DNA from: APNM01 sp040361335
GTDB lineage: Bacteria > Pseudomonadota > Gammaproteobacteria > Nevskiales > Salinisphaeraceae
Direction: 5' to 3'
Assembly: GCF_040361335.1 (NCBI RefSeq)
Contig: NZ_APNM01000002.1
Location: 1-64,000 of the forward strand
DNA: 64,000 bases
The position numbers were made by a program, and so were the translations under genes. Below are positions 52,303 to 60,163 of this stretch, piece after piece; within the stretch, counting starts at the first letter, position 1, and each line of letters opens with the position of its first letter. A model generated the notes under the pieces. The model was not told the origin of the DNA. It saw only the letters and a list, made by a program, of their open reading frames with translations, and did no database searches.

Positions 52303-53310
52303 ATGACGGACGTTCGGACCATGGCGGTCATCGGTGCGGGTTCCTGGGGCACCGCCCTGGCGATCCAGCTCGCGCGCCGCGGCAGCGCGACCCGGCTGTG
52401 GGGACGCGACGCCGGGGACGTGCAGCGCCTGGCGCGAGAGCGCGAGAACGCGCGCTACCTGCCCGGTTGTCCCTTCCCGGCGGCCCTCGCGCCCGAGCCC
52501 GACCTCGAGGTCTGCGTGACCGGGGCCGACGACATCCTGGTCGTGGTGCCCAGCCATGCCTTGCGCGACGCGCTGACGGCCCTGGCGCCGCTGCTGGCGC
52601 CGGGTCAGCGCGTGCTCTGGGGCACCAAGGGGCTGGAGCCGGACACCGGCAAGCTGCCGCACGAGGTCGCTGTCGAAGTGCTGGGCGGGGAACGTCCCGT
52701 GGGTGTCCTGTCCGGGCCGAGCTTCGCCGGCGAGGTGGGTCGCGGCCTGCCGACCGCGGTCACCATCGCCTCGCGCGACGCCGGGTTCGCCCGCGACATG
52801 GCGGAGGCCTTTCATGACGGCACTTTCCGCGTCTACACCGGTTCCGACATCGTCGGCGTGGGCATCGGCGGGGCGGTGAAGAACGTGCTGGCGATCGCGG
52901 TGGGCATTTCCGACGGCCTCGGTTTCGGTGCCAATGCCCGGGCCCTGCTGATCACGCGCGGGCTTTCGGAGATGGTGCGCCTGGGCGAGCCGCTGGGCGG
53001 CCGGCGCGAGACCTTCATGGGCATGGCCGGGCTGGGTGACCTGTTGCTTACCTGTACCGACGACCAGTCCCGCAACCGCCGCATGGGTCTGGCCCTGGCC
53101 GCCGGCAAGAGCGTCGCCGAGGCCGAGGCCGAGATCCGGCAGGTGGTCGAGGGCGTGCGCGCCGCCAAGGAAGTCCGGCGCATCGCCGAACGGCACGGGG
53201 TGGATATGCCGATCTGCAACGAGGCTTACCGGGTGCTGCACGAGGGCGTCACGCCGCAGGAAGCGGTTCGCGCGCTGACGGAACGGCCCTTCCGCGACGA
53301 GGTCGATTGA
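52303..53310 (+). CDS. gpsA: NAD(P)-dependent glycerol-3-phosphate dehydrogenase
   Basis: GpsA makes glycerol 3-phosphate for phospholipids. The 335-residue enzyme has the N-terminal AVIGAGSWGTALAIQLA, WGTKGLEPDTG, GPSFAGEVGRGLPTAVTIA, the catalytic Lys region GIGGAVKNVLAIAVGISDGL and GLGDLLLTCTDDQSRNRR. The ATG at 52303 has a GGCGGGG stretch ahead. It overlaps or abuts the CDP-alcohol phosphotransferase gene, suggesting a lipid-synthesis pair. Confidence 0.96.
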   Translation: MTDVRTMAVIGAGSWGTALAIQLARRGSATRLWGRDAGDVQRLARERENARYLPGCPFPAALAPEPDLEVCVTGADDILVVVPSHALRDALTALAPLLAPGQRVLWGTKGLEPDTGKLPHEVAVEVLGGERPVGVLSGPSFAGEVGRGLPTAVTIASRDAGFARDMAEAFHDGTFRVYTGSDIVGVGIGGAVKNVLAIAVGISDGLGFGANARALLITRGLSEMVRLGEPLGGRRETFMGMAGLGDLLLTCTDDQSRNRRMGLALAAGKSVAEAEAEIRQVVEGVRAAKEVRRIAERHGVDMPICNEAYRVLHEGVTPQEAVRALTERPFRDEVD

Positions 53311-53312
53311 GC

Positions 53313-53921
53313 ATGGCCAATCTCATCACATTCGGGCGCTGCGTCCTGCTGTTCGTCCTGCTGTTGATCGTCTACTGGGGCTCGCCCGGTCTGCAATTGC
53401 TGAATGCGCCGCTGGTGCTGTTGGTGATCGCCCTGGACGGCGTGGACGGCTGGGTGGCGCGGCGCCGCAACGAGGAGTCGGTCTTCGGGGCGACTTTCGA
53501 CATTGCGGCCGACCGCATCGTGGAGAACGTGCTCTGGGTGGTCCTGGCGCATCTCGGCCTGATCGGTGTCTGGGTGCCGCTGTTGTTCATCGTGCGCGGC
53601 AACCTGGTGGATGCCATCCGCAGCAAGGGAGCGTCCGAGGGCACGGCGGCGTTCGACATGATGAAGACGCCGGTGGGCCGGTTCCTGGTCGCGGGCCGGT
53701 TCATGCGGGCCTTCTATGCCGTGGTCAAGGCGGTGACCTTCGCCTGGGTCCTGCTCTGGCAGCCGTTCCCGGCGTTGGCGCCGGATTGCTGGGCCGCCTG
53801 GGCCGGGCCGATCCAGGCGGTCAGCCTGGCGTTGGTGATCGTGTCCGCGGCCCTGTGCGTGATCCGCGGGCTGCCGGTGGTGCTCGAATTCCTGGGCAGC
53901 CGTCCCGCCGCGCAGACGTGA
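53313..53921 (+). CDS. CDP-alcohol phosphatidyltransferase family membrane protein
   Basis: A 202-residue membrane enzyme with the complete family signature DGVDGWVARRRNEESVFGATFDIAADR (pattern DGx2ARx8Gx3Dx3D) near residues 43-69, and about five hydrophobic helices. The natural product could be phosphatidylglycerol phosphate or another phospholipid; the alcohol substrate is not evident. ATG 53313 is used; a TTG at 53307 overlapping the gpsA stop is possible. The next gene starts inside its stop codon. Confidence 0.85.
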   Translation: MANLITFGRCVLLFVLLLIVYWGSPGLQLLNAPLVLLVIALDGVDGWVARRRNEESVFGATFDIAADRIVENVLWVVLAHLGLIGVWVPLLFIVRGNLVDAIRSKGASEGTAAFDMMKTPVGRFLVAGRFMRAFYAVVKAVTFAWVLLWQPFPALAPDCWAAWAGPIQAVSLALVIVSAALCVIRGLPVVLEFLGSRPAAQT

Positions 53922-54559
53922 GGCTGATCCTCTTCGATATCGACGGCACGCTGGTGCCGGGCCGCGGCTCCGAGCCGCGGTTCGCCGCCTATCTGTGGCG
54001 GCATCGTCACCTGGGGCCGCGCCAAGTGGCGGGCTTCCTGGGCTACCTGCTGCGCTACCTGCCGCGGTACGGCCGCAGCATCCTGCAAAAGAACAAGGCC
54101 TATCTCGCCGGGCTCGGGACCGGGGAGGTCCGCGGCTGGGCACAGGACTTCGTCGCCACGGACCTCCTGCCCATCCTCCATCCCCCGACCGTGAGCCGTC
54201 TGCGGGCGCATGTCGAGGCGGGCGATCGCGTGTGGCTCTTGTCGGGCACGCCACAGTTCATCGCCGCGCCGCTGGCGGACGCGCTGGGAGCGCACGGTGC
54301 CTACGGGGCGCTTTGCGCGGAACGTGACGGTGTCTTCCGCGCGGCGTCGCCCCTGCGTCATCCGTACGGCCCCAGCAAGGTGACCGCCGCGCGCGAGATC
54401 GCCGCCGGCGCGGGTCTGCCGCTGGACGAGGCCATCGCCTACGGCGACTCCATCAATGACGCCCACCTGTTCCGGGCCGTCGGCCGCTCGGTCGCGGTGA
54501 TGCCGGACCGGCGGTTGCGGGAGGCCGCCCGGGGCGAGGATTGGGAGCTTCTGGGCTAG
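53918..54559 (+). CDS. HAD-superfamily (IB) phosphatase
   Basis: A 213-residue HAD hydrolase with motif I LILFDIDGTLVPG, motif II WLLSGTP and motifs III/IV YGPSKV and YGDSINDAHLF. It belongs to the SerB/PGPP-like subgroup that often dephosphorylates lipids or metabolites. Coupled by a GTGA overlap to the CDP-alcohol phosphotransferase, it may remove the phosphate of that enzyme's product, but this is inference from position. Confidence 0.86.
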   Translation: MRLILFDIDGTLVPGRGSEPRFAAYLWRHRHLGPRQVAGFLGYLLRYLPRYGRSILQKNKAYLAGLGTGEVRGWAQDFVATDLLPILHPPTVSRLRAHVEAGDRVWLLSGTPQFIAAPLADALGAHGAYGALCAERDGVFRAASPLRHPYGPSKVTAAREIAAGAGLPLDEAIAYGDSINDAHLFRAVGRSVAVMPDRRLREAARGEDWELLG

Positions 54560-54581
54560 TCCTGCCGGCGGGGCCCGGGCG

Positions 54582-55034
54582 TCAGGCGAATCCCGCCTGC
54601 CGCCAGGCCTCGTAGGCCACAACGGCGACCGCGTTCGAGAGATTGAGGCTGCGGTTGCCGGGTCGCATGGGAAGGCGCAGGACGGTATCCACCACGGATG
54701 AGGCCAGCAGGGAAGCCGGCAGGCCGCGGCTTTCGGGGCCGAACAGAAGGATATCGTCGTCCGTGTACGCGATCTCGTCGTAACGCCGCGTGCCACGCGT
54801 GGAACAGGCCAGTATCCGGCTCGCCGGCAGGGCCGCGCGCAGCGCGTCCAGGTCCGGCCAGGTCTCGATGCGGGCGATCTCCCGGTAGTCCAGCCCCGCG
54901 CGCCGCATGCGCGCGTCGTCCAGCGCGAAGCCCAACGGCTCGATCAGGTGCAGCCGCGCGCCCACGTTGGCGCTCAGGCGGATGACGTTGCCGGTGTTCG
55001 GCGGGATTTCGGGTTCGTACAGAGCTATGTGCAT
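54582..55034 (-). CDS. trmL: tRNA (cytidine(34)-2'-O)-methyltransferase
   Basis: TrmL is a SPOUT methyltransferase acting on the wobble base of tRNA-Leu. The 150 residues have MHIALYEPEIPPNTGNVIRLSANVGARLHLIEPLGF, the knot motif LLFGPESRGLP and LNLSNAVAVVAYEAWRQ. It is convergent with the HAD gene. A 24-bp near-copy of its own 5' end occurs 156 bp upstream. Confidence 0.96.
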   Translation of the reverse strand: MHIALYEPEIPPNTGNVIRLSANVGARLHLIEPLGFALDDARMRRAGLDYREIARIETWPDLDALRAALPASRILACSTRGTRRYDEIAYTDDDILLFGPESRGLPASLLASSVVDTVLRLPMRPGNRSLNLSNAVAVVAYEAWRQAGFA

Positions 55035-55166
55035 GGTGCGTCAATCTGTGCCGTCGGCCTCTGGGGACGGGCTGCCTCCGCTCGGGGAACCCGAAATCGT
55101 CCGCCCGCCGGCGGTCGCATCCCGGCTTCGCCGGGAACCCTGCTCCTCGCCTCGGGCGGATACTCC

Positions 55167-55190
55167 GGGTTCGTACAGGGCGATGTGCAT
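55167..55190 (-). repeat. Partial duplicate of the trmL 5' end
   Basis: Positions 55167-55190 repeat 55011-55034 with 22 of 24 bases equal. On the minus strand it reads ATG CAC ATC GCC CTG TAC GAA CCC, giving the trmL N terminus MHIALYEP, then continues into an unrelated frame of 41 more codons that looks non-coding. This appears to be a remnant of a small tandem duplication in the 328-bp gap 55035-55362, which otherwise contains a repeat element. Confidence 0.75.
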
Positions 55191-55213
55191 GCGCGTCTTT
55201 ATTTGGAAATACT

Positions 55214-55356
55214 AACCACAGAGGCACAGAGACACAGAGGTTTAGTTTTAATAACAACGAAAGCCACAAAGAAATTGAATGCTTGAGCTGACTGCTTCAG
55301 CGCATAGCCTCAGCCAAACCCTTTATCTTCCTCTGTGTCTCTGTGCCTCTGTGGTT
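55214..55356. repeat. AACCACAGAG-type inverted repeat between trmL and the DUF2007 gene
   Basis: The arms at 55214-55240 (AACCACAGAGGCACAGAGAC and on) and 55330-55356 (ending CCTCTGTGGTTA) are fully complementary over about 27 bases. The AT-rich interior has no recognised gene. This is the cleanest copy of the family seen in the window. Confidence 0.85.
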
Positions 55357-55362
55357 AGTTCT

Positions 55363-55677
55363 TCACGTTCGCCGGCCGGCGCCGCAGCGCCAGCAGACGT
55401 CGAACTGGCCGGGCAGGTCTTCGCGGCAGCGGGGGCAGCGCCAGGGCTCGCCGTCGGTCTCGCCCGCCTCGAAGGCGGCGATGAGGCGGCGGGCGGCGTC
55501 GTAGTCCTCGCCCCGGTCGACCCAGACGGTGGGATAGACATCCGCCGGCAATTCCCCCATGCCGCCCCACAGGAAGCGGCCGCGGACCTGGGCGGCGATG
55601 CCGTGGCTGCCGAGGTGATCCTTGACGATCTCGGCGTTGACCGGGTCGGAGGCGATATAGACCTTGCGGGGACTCAA
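55363..55677 (-). CDS. DUF2007 (putative signal-transducing) protein with zinc ribbon
   Basis: A protein of about 104 residues. The N-terminal part, RKVYIASDPVNAEIVKDHLGSHGIAAQVRGRFLWGGMGELP and TVWVDRGEDYDAARRLIAAFE, matches DUF2007. The C terminus has two CxxC pairs (CPRCREDLPGQFDVCWRCGAG) that should bind zinc. No function is established for the family. No ATG fits: TTG at 55677 gives the usual start, while TTG at 55719 would add 14 residues. The stop lies 7 bp from a repeat arm. Confidence 0.72.
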   Translation of the reverse strand: MSPRKVYIASDPVNAEIVKDHLGSHGIAAQVRGRFLWGGMGELPADVYPTVWVDRGEDYDAARRLIAAFEAGETDGEPWRCPRCREDLPGQFDVCWRCGAGRRT

Positions 55678-55800
55678 TGACGGTGCGTCTCGGTCGATCT
55701 CGACCCTGCAGTCTAGCAATCGCGCGCCCGCGGCGCGTTGACAGTCCCGCCCGGCCTGCCTAATGTGCGATCAAGGAGTCCATCTGCTTGGGAAAACGGT

Positions 55801-56103
55801 ATGGGGAGCCGGTTGAGAATCTGTCTGCTGGTGGCGGCACTGGCGTTCGCGCCGGCCGCCTCGTACGCCGAGATACGCACGGCCGCGCCGCCGAGCGCCG
55901 CGGCGATGGGCTTCGATATGCTGCTGGTACGGCCGCTCGGCCTGGTCAGCACCGTGGCCGGCACGGGGCTGTTCGTGGTCTCGCTGCCCTTCTCGATCCT
56001 CGGCCTCAATGCCGACGATGCCGCGGTGCGCCTGGTGGGGGAGCCCGCCAAGTTCACCTTCGTCCGGCCACTGGGCGAGTTCGGCGGCACCGCCGGGCGT
56101 TAA
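55801..56103 (+). CDS. Small exported protein of unknown function
   Basis: A 100-residue product with a signal peptide (RLRICLLVAALAFAPAASYA), a hydrophobic stretch GFDMLLVRPLGLVSTVAGTGLFVVSLPFSILGLN, and the repeat-like LVRPLG and FVRPLGEF. I recognise this as a conserved small gammaproteobacterial membrane or periplasmic protein, without a name. It is divergent from the DUF2007 gene and ends 20 bp from the convergent OmpA-domain gene. The ATG at 55801 has GGGAAAA upstream, a modest ribosome binding site. Confidence 0.68.
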   Translation: MGSRLRICLLVAALAFAPAASYAEIRTAAPPSAAAMGFDMLLVRPLGLVSTVAGTGLFVVSLPFSILGLNADDAAVRLVGEPAKFTFVRPLGEFGGTAGR

Positions 56104-56122
56104 TCGGCCGCGGCGGGCCTAG

Positions 56123-57277
56123 TCAGCGGGCGAAGCCTCCGTCCTGACCGCCGCCGTTCCTGTCATCGGTCCCGGTGTCGCTTCCGCCGCCGGTTCCCGA
56201 CCCGTTCCCGGTATCGACGGTATCCGAGGCCGATTGCGTTCCCGCGTCAGACGGTTCGGATCCGGCCGTCGCCTCCGCGGGATGGCCGCCTTCCACCAGG
56301 ATTTCGATGCGACGGTTTTTCGCCCGGCCCGCCGCGGTGTCATTGTCGGCGATGGGACGCTGCTCGCCGTAGGCCCGCGCCTCCAGGATCGAGGGATCGA
56401 CCCCGTTCTCGGCGAGGCGGCGCACCACCATCGTGGCGCGCGCGGCCGAGAGTTCCCAGTTGCTGGGATAACGCTTGCGCAGATAGGGCTTGAGCGGCTG
56501 GTCGTCGGTGTGGCCCTCCACGATCACCCGGGCGGGGTCGCGCGCGGCCAGGCGCTCCGCCAGGTCCAGGACGACTTCTTCCCCGGCCTCGGTGAGTTCG
56601 TGGCTGCCCGAGGGGAACAGGTTGGTCGAATCCAGGGTGATGCGTTCGCTCTCGCCGGATGCCGGCCGGGGTGCCGCACGCCGTGACTCGGGTTCGGCGG
56701 GTTCCCGCACGCGGTAGGCGATATCGAAGGTCAGGTCGTTCACGCCGCTGCCGGACCACGCCAGGGTGTTGCCGAGGCGGTTCCAGTCGCCGCCGCGGTT
56801 GGCGACGTAGTCGAGGATTTCGATGTTGTCGGGAAAGACCCAGATATAGGCGAAACGCTCGAAGTCCCCGGGCACCGTCCATTTGCCGAAGTGGCCGTTG
56901 GGCAGGGTCTCGCCGTCCCAGCTCCGGTAGGAGATGCGGCCGTCGGCGCCGTGCTCCAGGGCCGATTCGGGGAACCGGCCCGTCCGCATGATGGCGTAGC
57001 TGCCGGGCTCGAAGGTCAGCACCATGCGCCCGTTCTTGCGCTCGCGCTCGTAATTCGCCGGGTGGATATAGACATAGTCCTCCGGCCGTTCGCCCGGCTC
57101 CAGACTCAGGCGCCAGGTCGGGATGTCGGAGCGTACCGTCTTGTAGGCGGTGTAATGGCGGCCGTCGGCATGCAGGAAGACGATGTCCTCGCGCACGACA
57201 CCGGCCTGCGCGGTCGCGGCGAAGGCCGACAGCGCCAGCAGACAGGCGGCCGCCGCCGCGCGTCTATTCCCCGCCAT
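56123..57277 (-). CDS. OmpA-family protein
   Basis: A 384-residue secreted protein with a signal peptide (ACLLALSAFAATAQAG). A unique N-terminal beta-rich domain of about 180 residues is followed by an OmpA C-terminal domain (about 225-335) with TNLFPSGSHELTEAGEEVVLDLAERL, VEGHTDDQPL and the peptidoglycan-binding NWELSAARATMVVRRL plus AGRAKNRRIEILV. A Gly/Ser/Asp-rich tail ends it. The start overlaps the M16 protease gene by 14 bp. The N-terminal domain has no family known to me. Confidence 0.87.
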   Translation of the reverse strand: MAGNRRAAAAACLLALSAFAATAQAGVVREDIVFLHADGRHYTAYKTVRSDIPTWRLSLEPGERPEDYVYIHPANYERERKNGRMVLTFEPGSYAIMRTGRFPESALEHGADGRISYRSWDGETLPNGHFGKWTVPGDFERFAYIWVFPDNIEILDYVANRGGDWNRLGNTLAWSGSGVNDLTFDIAYRVREPAEPESRRAAPRPASGESERITLDSTNLFPSGSHELTEAGEEVVLDLAERLAARDPARVIVEGHTDDQPLKPYLRKRYPSNWELSAARATMVVRRLAENGVDPSILEARAYGEQRPIADNDTAAGRAKNRRIEILVEGGHPAEATAGSEPSDAGTQSASDTVDTGNGSGTGGGSDTGTDDRNGGGQDGGFAR

Positions 57278-60092
57278 CGATCACTTCCACCGGGCCCCAG
57301 CCCAGGTCGCGGATGCCGGACTCGATCTTGTCCAGGTCGCCCACGACCACCCAGGTGAGCGAGTCGGGCGCCAACAGCGTGCGGGCGGCGTCGGTCAACG
57401 CCGCCTGTCCGAGCCCCTGGACCTTGTCGACATAGGTCTCGTAGTAATCGTCGGGCAGGTCGAAGACCACCGATTTGGCGAACGTGCCGGCGAGGTCCTG
57501 GCTGGTCTCGTTGTCGCCCGGCAGACTGCGGGTGAGATTCGCCTGCGCGGCCTCGATCTCCTCGGGACGCGGCGGGTTCTCGCCGCGGATGCCCTCGATT
57601 TCGGCCAGCATCTCGCGCATGGCCGGCGCCGTCTTGTCGATCTGCACGGAGGCGTAGGCCAGGAACGGCTGTTGCGCGCGGGCGTCCATCAGCAGGCTGC
57701 GCGCGCCGTAGGACCAGCTCTTGTCCTCGCGCAGGTTCAGGTTCAGCCGCGAGTTGAACATCCCGCCGAGAACGGCGTTGACCGTGGTCATGGGGATGTC
57801 CTCGGGGCTGGACTTGGGCGGCGCCAGGTTGCCGGCGATGACCGTCGCCTGGGTGGCGCCCGGCCGGTCCAGCAGATAGATGCGCGGCCGTTCCGCCGGC
57901 TTCAGATCCGGCAACCGCTTCTCCGGCGCCTCGGCGTCCTTCGCCGGTGCCCAGTCGCCGAAGTGCTTCTCCAGCAGCGGGCGCAACGTCTTCACGTCGG
58001 TGTCGCCGACCACGACCAGCGTGGCGTTGTCCGGCCGGATCCAATGCTTGTGGAAACGCTCCATCGCGGCCACGTCCAGGCCCTCGACGGCCGCCTGCGT
58101 GCCGCTGCCGGTCAGGGGGACGCCGTAGGCGTGATCGTCGCCGTAGAGCAGCGGCCCGAGGGTGCGCATCGCCAGGCTCGTGGGATTGGATTTCTCCTGC
58201 TGGATCTGGGCCAGCCGCTGTTGCTTGAGGCGGGACAGCTCGCGCTCGGGGAAGGCCGGGTGCCGGATGACGTCGGCATACAGCGCCAGTGAGTCGTCGA
58301 GCCGGGTGGTCAGGGCCGACAGGCTTACCGTCGAGGCGTCCAGCGACGAGCCGGCGGACAGTTGCGCGCCCAGGCGGTCCAGCTCGGCGCTGATCGCCAG
58401 GGCGTCGCGTTCCGCGGTGCCCTCGTCGAGCATCGCCAGGGCGAGGCTAGCGGTGCCGGGGGCGTCCGCCGGGTCGGCGGCGTAGCCGGCGTCCAGGATC
58501 ATGCGGAACTGGACCAGCGGCGCCTGATGGCGCTCGGCGAGCCAGATCTTGAGACCGTTATCCAGCTCGAAGCGCTCGATCCCTGGCAGGTCCAGCGAGG
58601 GTGCGTCGCCGATGTCCGGGAGCTGTGAACGGTCGACGTCGGTGCCGGTGACGCCGTGCTCGCCGAAGGGATGGACCTCCAGTACGTAGACGCCGTCGTC
58701 GAGCCAGCGGCGGGCGGTGTCGCGCACGGCGGTCGTGTCGGCGTCGCGCAGCGTGGCGAGATAGTCCTCGTAGGCCGCCGGGTCGTCCTGGAAGATCTCG
58801 CCGCGGGCCAGGATGTCGGATTTGCCGCCGAAGCCGCCGATGCGTTCGAGCCCGCGCAGGAAACCGGACGCGATATTGGTCTTGCTGCGGCGCAGTTCGT
58901 CGGCGGTCGGCCCTTCCTCCAGGAACCGGGCGAGTTCCTCGTCGAGCGCGGCCTCGACCTCGGCGAGATCCTGGCCGGGTTTGGCCGTGGCCTGAACCAC
59001 GAACTGCGAGCCCAGTTCCTTGCTCCAGACGAAAGCGCTGACATCGGTCGCGATCCGGTCCTCGTAGACCAGGCGCCGGTAGAAGCGACTGGTCTTGGAG
59101 CCGGCCAGCAGGTCGGTCACCAGATCGAGCCGCGTGCTGTCGGCGGCGCCCTCGGGCGGTACGTTCCACACCTTGTAGATGCGGGCCTGCGGCACGCGGT
59201 CCTGCATGACCTGGCGGTGCTCGCCTTCCATCTCGGCGATCCAGGTCTTCTGCTTGTCGAGCGGCGGGCCGGCGGGGATGTCGCCGAAGTAGCGGGTCAC
59301 CTTCTCGCGGGCCGTCTCGGTATCGATGTCGCCGGCCAGTACCAGCACCGCGTTGGAGGGGCCATAGTAGCGTTTGAACCAGGCGCGCACATCTTCCAGC
59401 GAGGCCGCCTTCAGATCCTCCTCGGAACCGATGGTCGACCAGGAGTAGGGGTGGCCCTCGGGATAGGTGTTGGGCGGCAGCAGCTCCCAGACCTCGCCGT
59501 AGGGTTGGTTCGCACGCTGCTTCTTCTCGTTGAGCACCACGCCGCGCTGCTCGTCCAGGCGGGCTTGGTCGACCGCGCCCAGGAAATGCCCCATGCGGTC
59601 GGATTCCATCCACAGGGCCATGTCCAGCGCCGGGGTCGGCACGTTGGCGAAATAGTTGGTGCGATCGGTGTTGGTGGTGCCGTTCATCTGGGTCGCGCCG
59701 GCGCGCTCGAAGGGCTCGAAGTACTCACCCTCCCAGTGCTCGCTGCCCTGGAACATCAGGTGTTCGAACAGGTGGGCGAAACCGGTCTGCGACGGGCCTT
59801 CGTCCTTGGAGCCGACGTGATACCAGATGTTGACCGCCACGATCGGTGCCTTCCGGTCCTCGTGCACGATCACGGTCAGCCCGTTCTCGAGCCGGAACTT
59901 CTCGTACGGGATGTCGATCTCCGGCAACTCGATGCCGGCATCGACGCCGTCGCCCGTGGTTTGCGCCGATGCCGATCCGTTCTCGGCGGCCGGTTCGGGG
60001 CGGTCGCCGCCGCCCTGGGGGTCGCAGGCGGCCAGGATCAGGGCGAGCGGCAGGAAAAGCGGCAGACGGATACGTTGGGCAGTCGCGGGCAC
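57264..60092 (-). CDS. M16-family zinc metalloprotease (lipoprotein)
   Basis: A 942-residue pitrilysin-type protease with two M16 halves. The active half has the inverted zinc motif HLFEH (107-111) in FAHLFEHLMFQGSEHWEGEYFEPF; the second half (from about 500) lacks it. A lipobox LILAAC (Cys23) marks it as an outer-membrane lipoprotein. GTG at 60092 is chosen because GGAGGA lies 8 bases upstream and the lipoprotein signal then starts at once. It is divergent from the OPT transporter. The substrates are probably peptides. Confidence 0.9.
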   Translation of the reverse strand: MPATAQRIRLPLFLPLALILAACDPQGGGDRPEPAAENGSASAQTTGDGVDAGIELPEIDIPYEKFRLENGLTVIVHEDRKAPIVAVNIWYHVGSKDEGPSQTGFAHLFEHLMFQGSEHWEGEYFEPFERAGATQMNGTTNTDRTNYFANVPTPALDMALWMESDRMGHFLGAVDQARLDEQRGVVLNEKKQRANQPYGEVWELLPPNTYPEGHPYSWSTIGSEEDLKAASLEDVRAWFKRYYGPSNAVLVLAGDIDTETAREKVTRYFGDIPAGPPLDKQKTWIAEMEGEHRQVMQDRVPQARIYKVWNVPPEGAADSTRLDLVTDLLAGSKTSRFYRRLVYEDRIATDVSAFVWSKELGSQFVVQATAKPGQDLAEVEAALDEELARFLEEGPTADELRRSKTNIASGFLRGLERIGGFGGKSDILARGEIFQDDPAAYEDYLATLRDADTTAVRDTARRWLDDGVYVLEVHPFGEHGVTGTDVDRSQLPDIGDAPSLDLPGIERFELDNGLKIWLAERHQAPLVQFRMILDAGYAADPADAPGTASLALAMLDEGTAERDALAISAELDRLGAQLSAGSSLDASTVSLSALTTRLDDSLALYADVIRHPAFPERELSRLKQQRLAQIQQEKSNPTSLAMRTLGPLLYGDDHAYGVPLTGSGTQAAVEGLDVAAMERFHKHWIRPDNATLVVVGDTDVKTLRPLLEKHFGDWAPAKDAEAPEKRLPDLKPAERPRIYLLDRPGATQATVIAGNLAPPKSSPEDIPMTTVNAVLGGMFNSRLNLNLREDKSWSYGARSLLMDARAQQPFLAYASVQIDKTAPAMREMLAEIEGIRGENPPRPEEIEAAQANLTRSLPGDNETSQDLAGTFAKSVVFDLPDDYYETYVDKVQGLGQAALTDAARTLLAPDSLTWVVVGDLDKIESGIRDLGWGPVEVIDGGE

Positions 60093-60163
60093 GGGCAGAG
60101 TCCTCCTCGGTCTTGGCCGGCAGCTTAGCAGTGAGCGCGCACAGGGGCTAAACTGCAGCGACC

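Noticed and set aside
55044..55190. Short gene starting at the ghost trmL ATG
   Set aside because: After eight trmL codons the frame is Gly/Ser/Arg-rich with no similarity; best seen as a duplication remnant.
55214..55356. CRISPR array from repeated CACAGAG units
   Set aside because: The units are 8-9 bases in tandem, arranged as two inverted arms, with no regular spacers and no cas genes.
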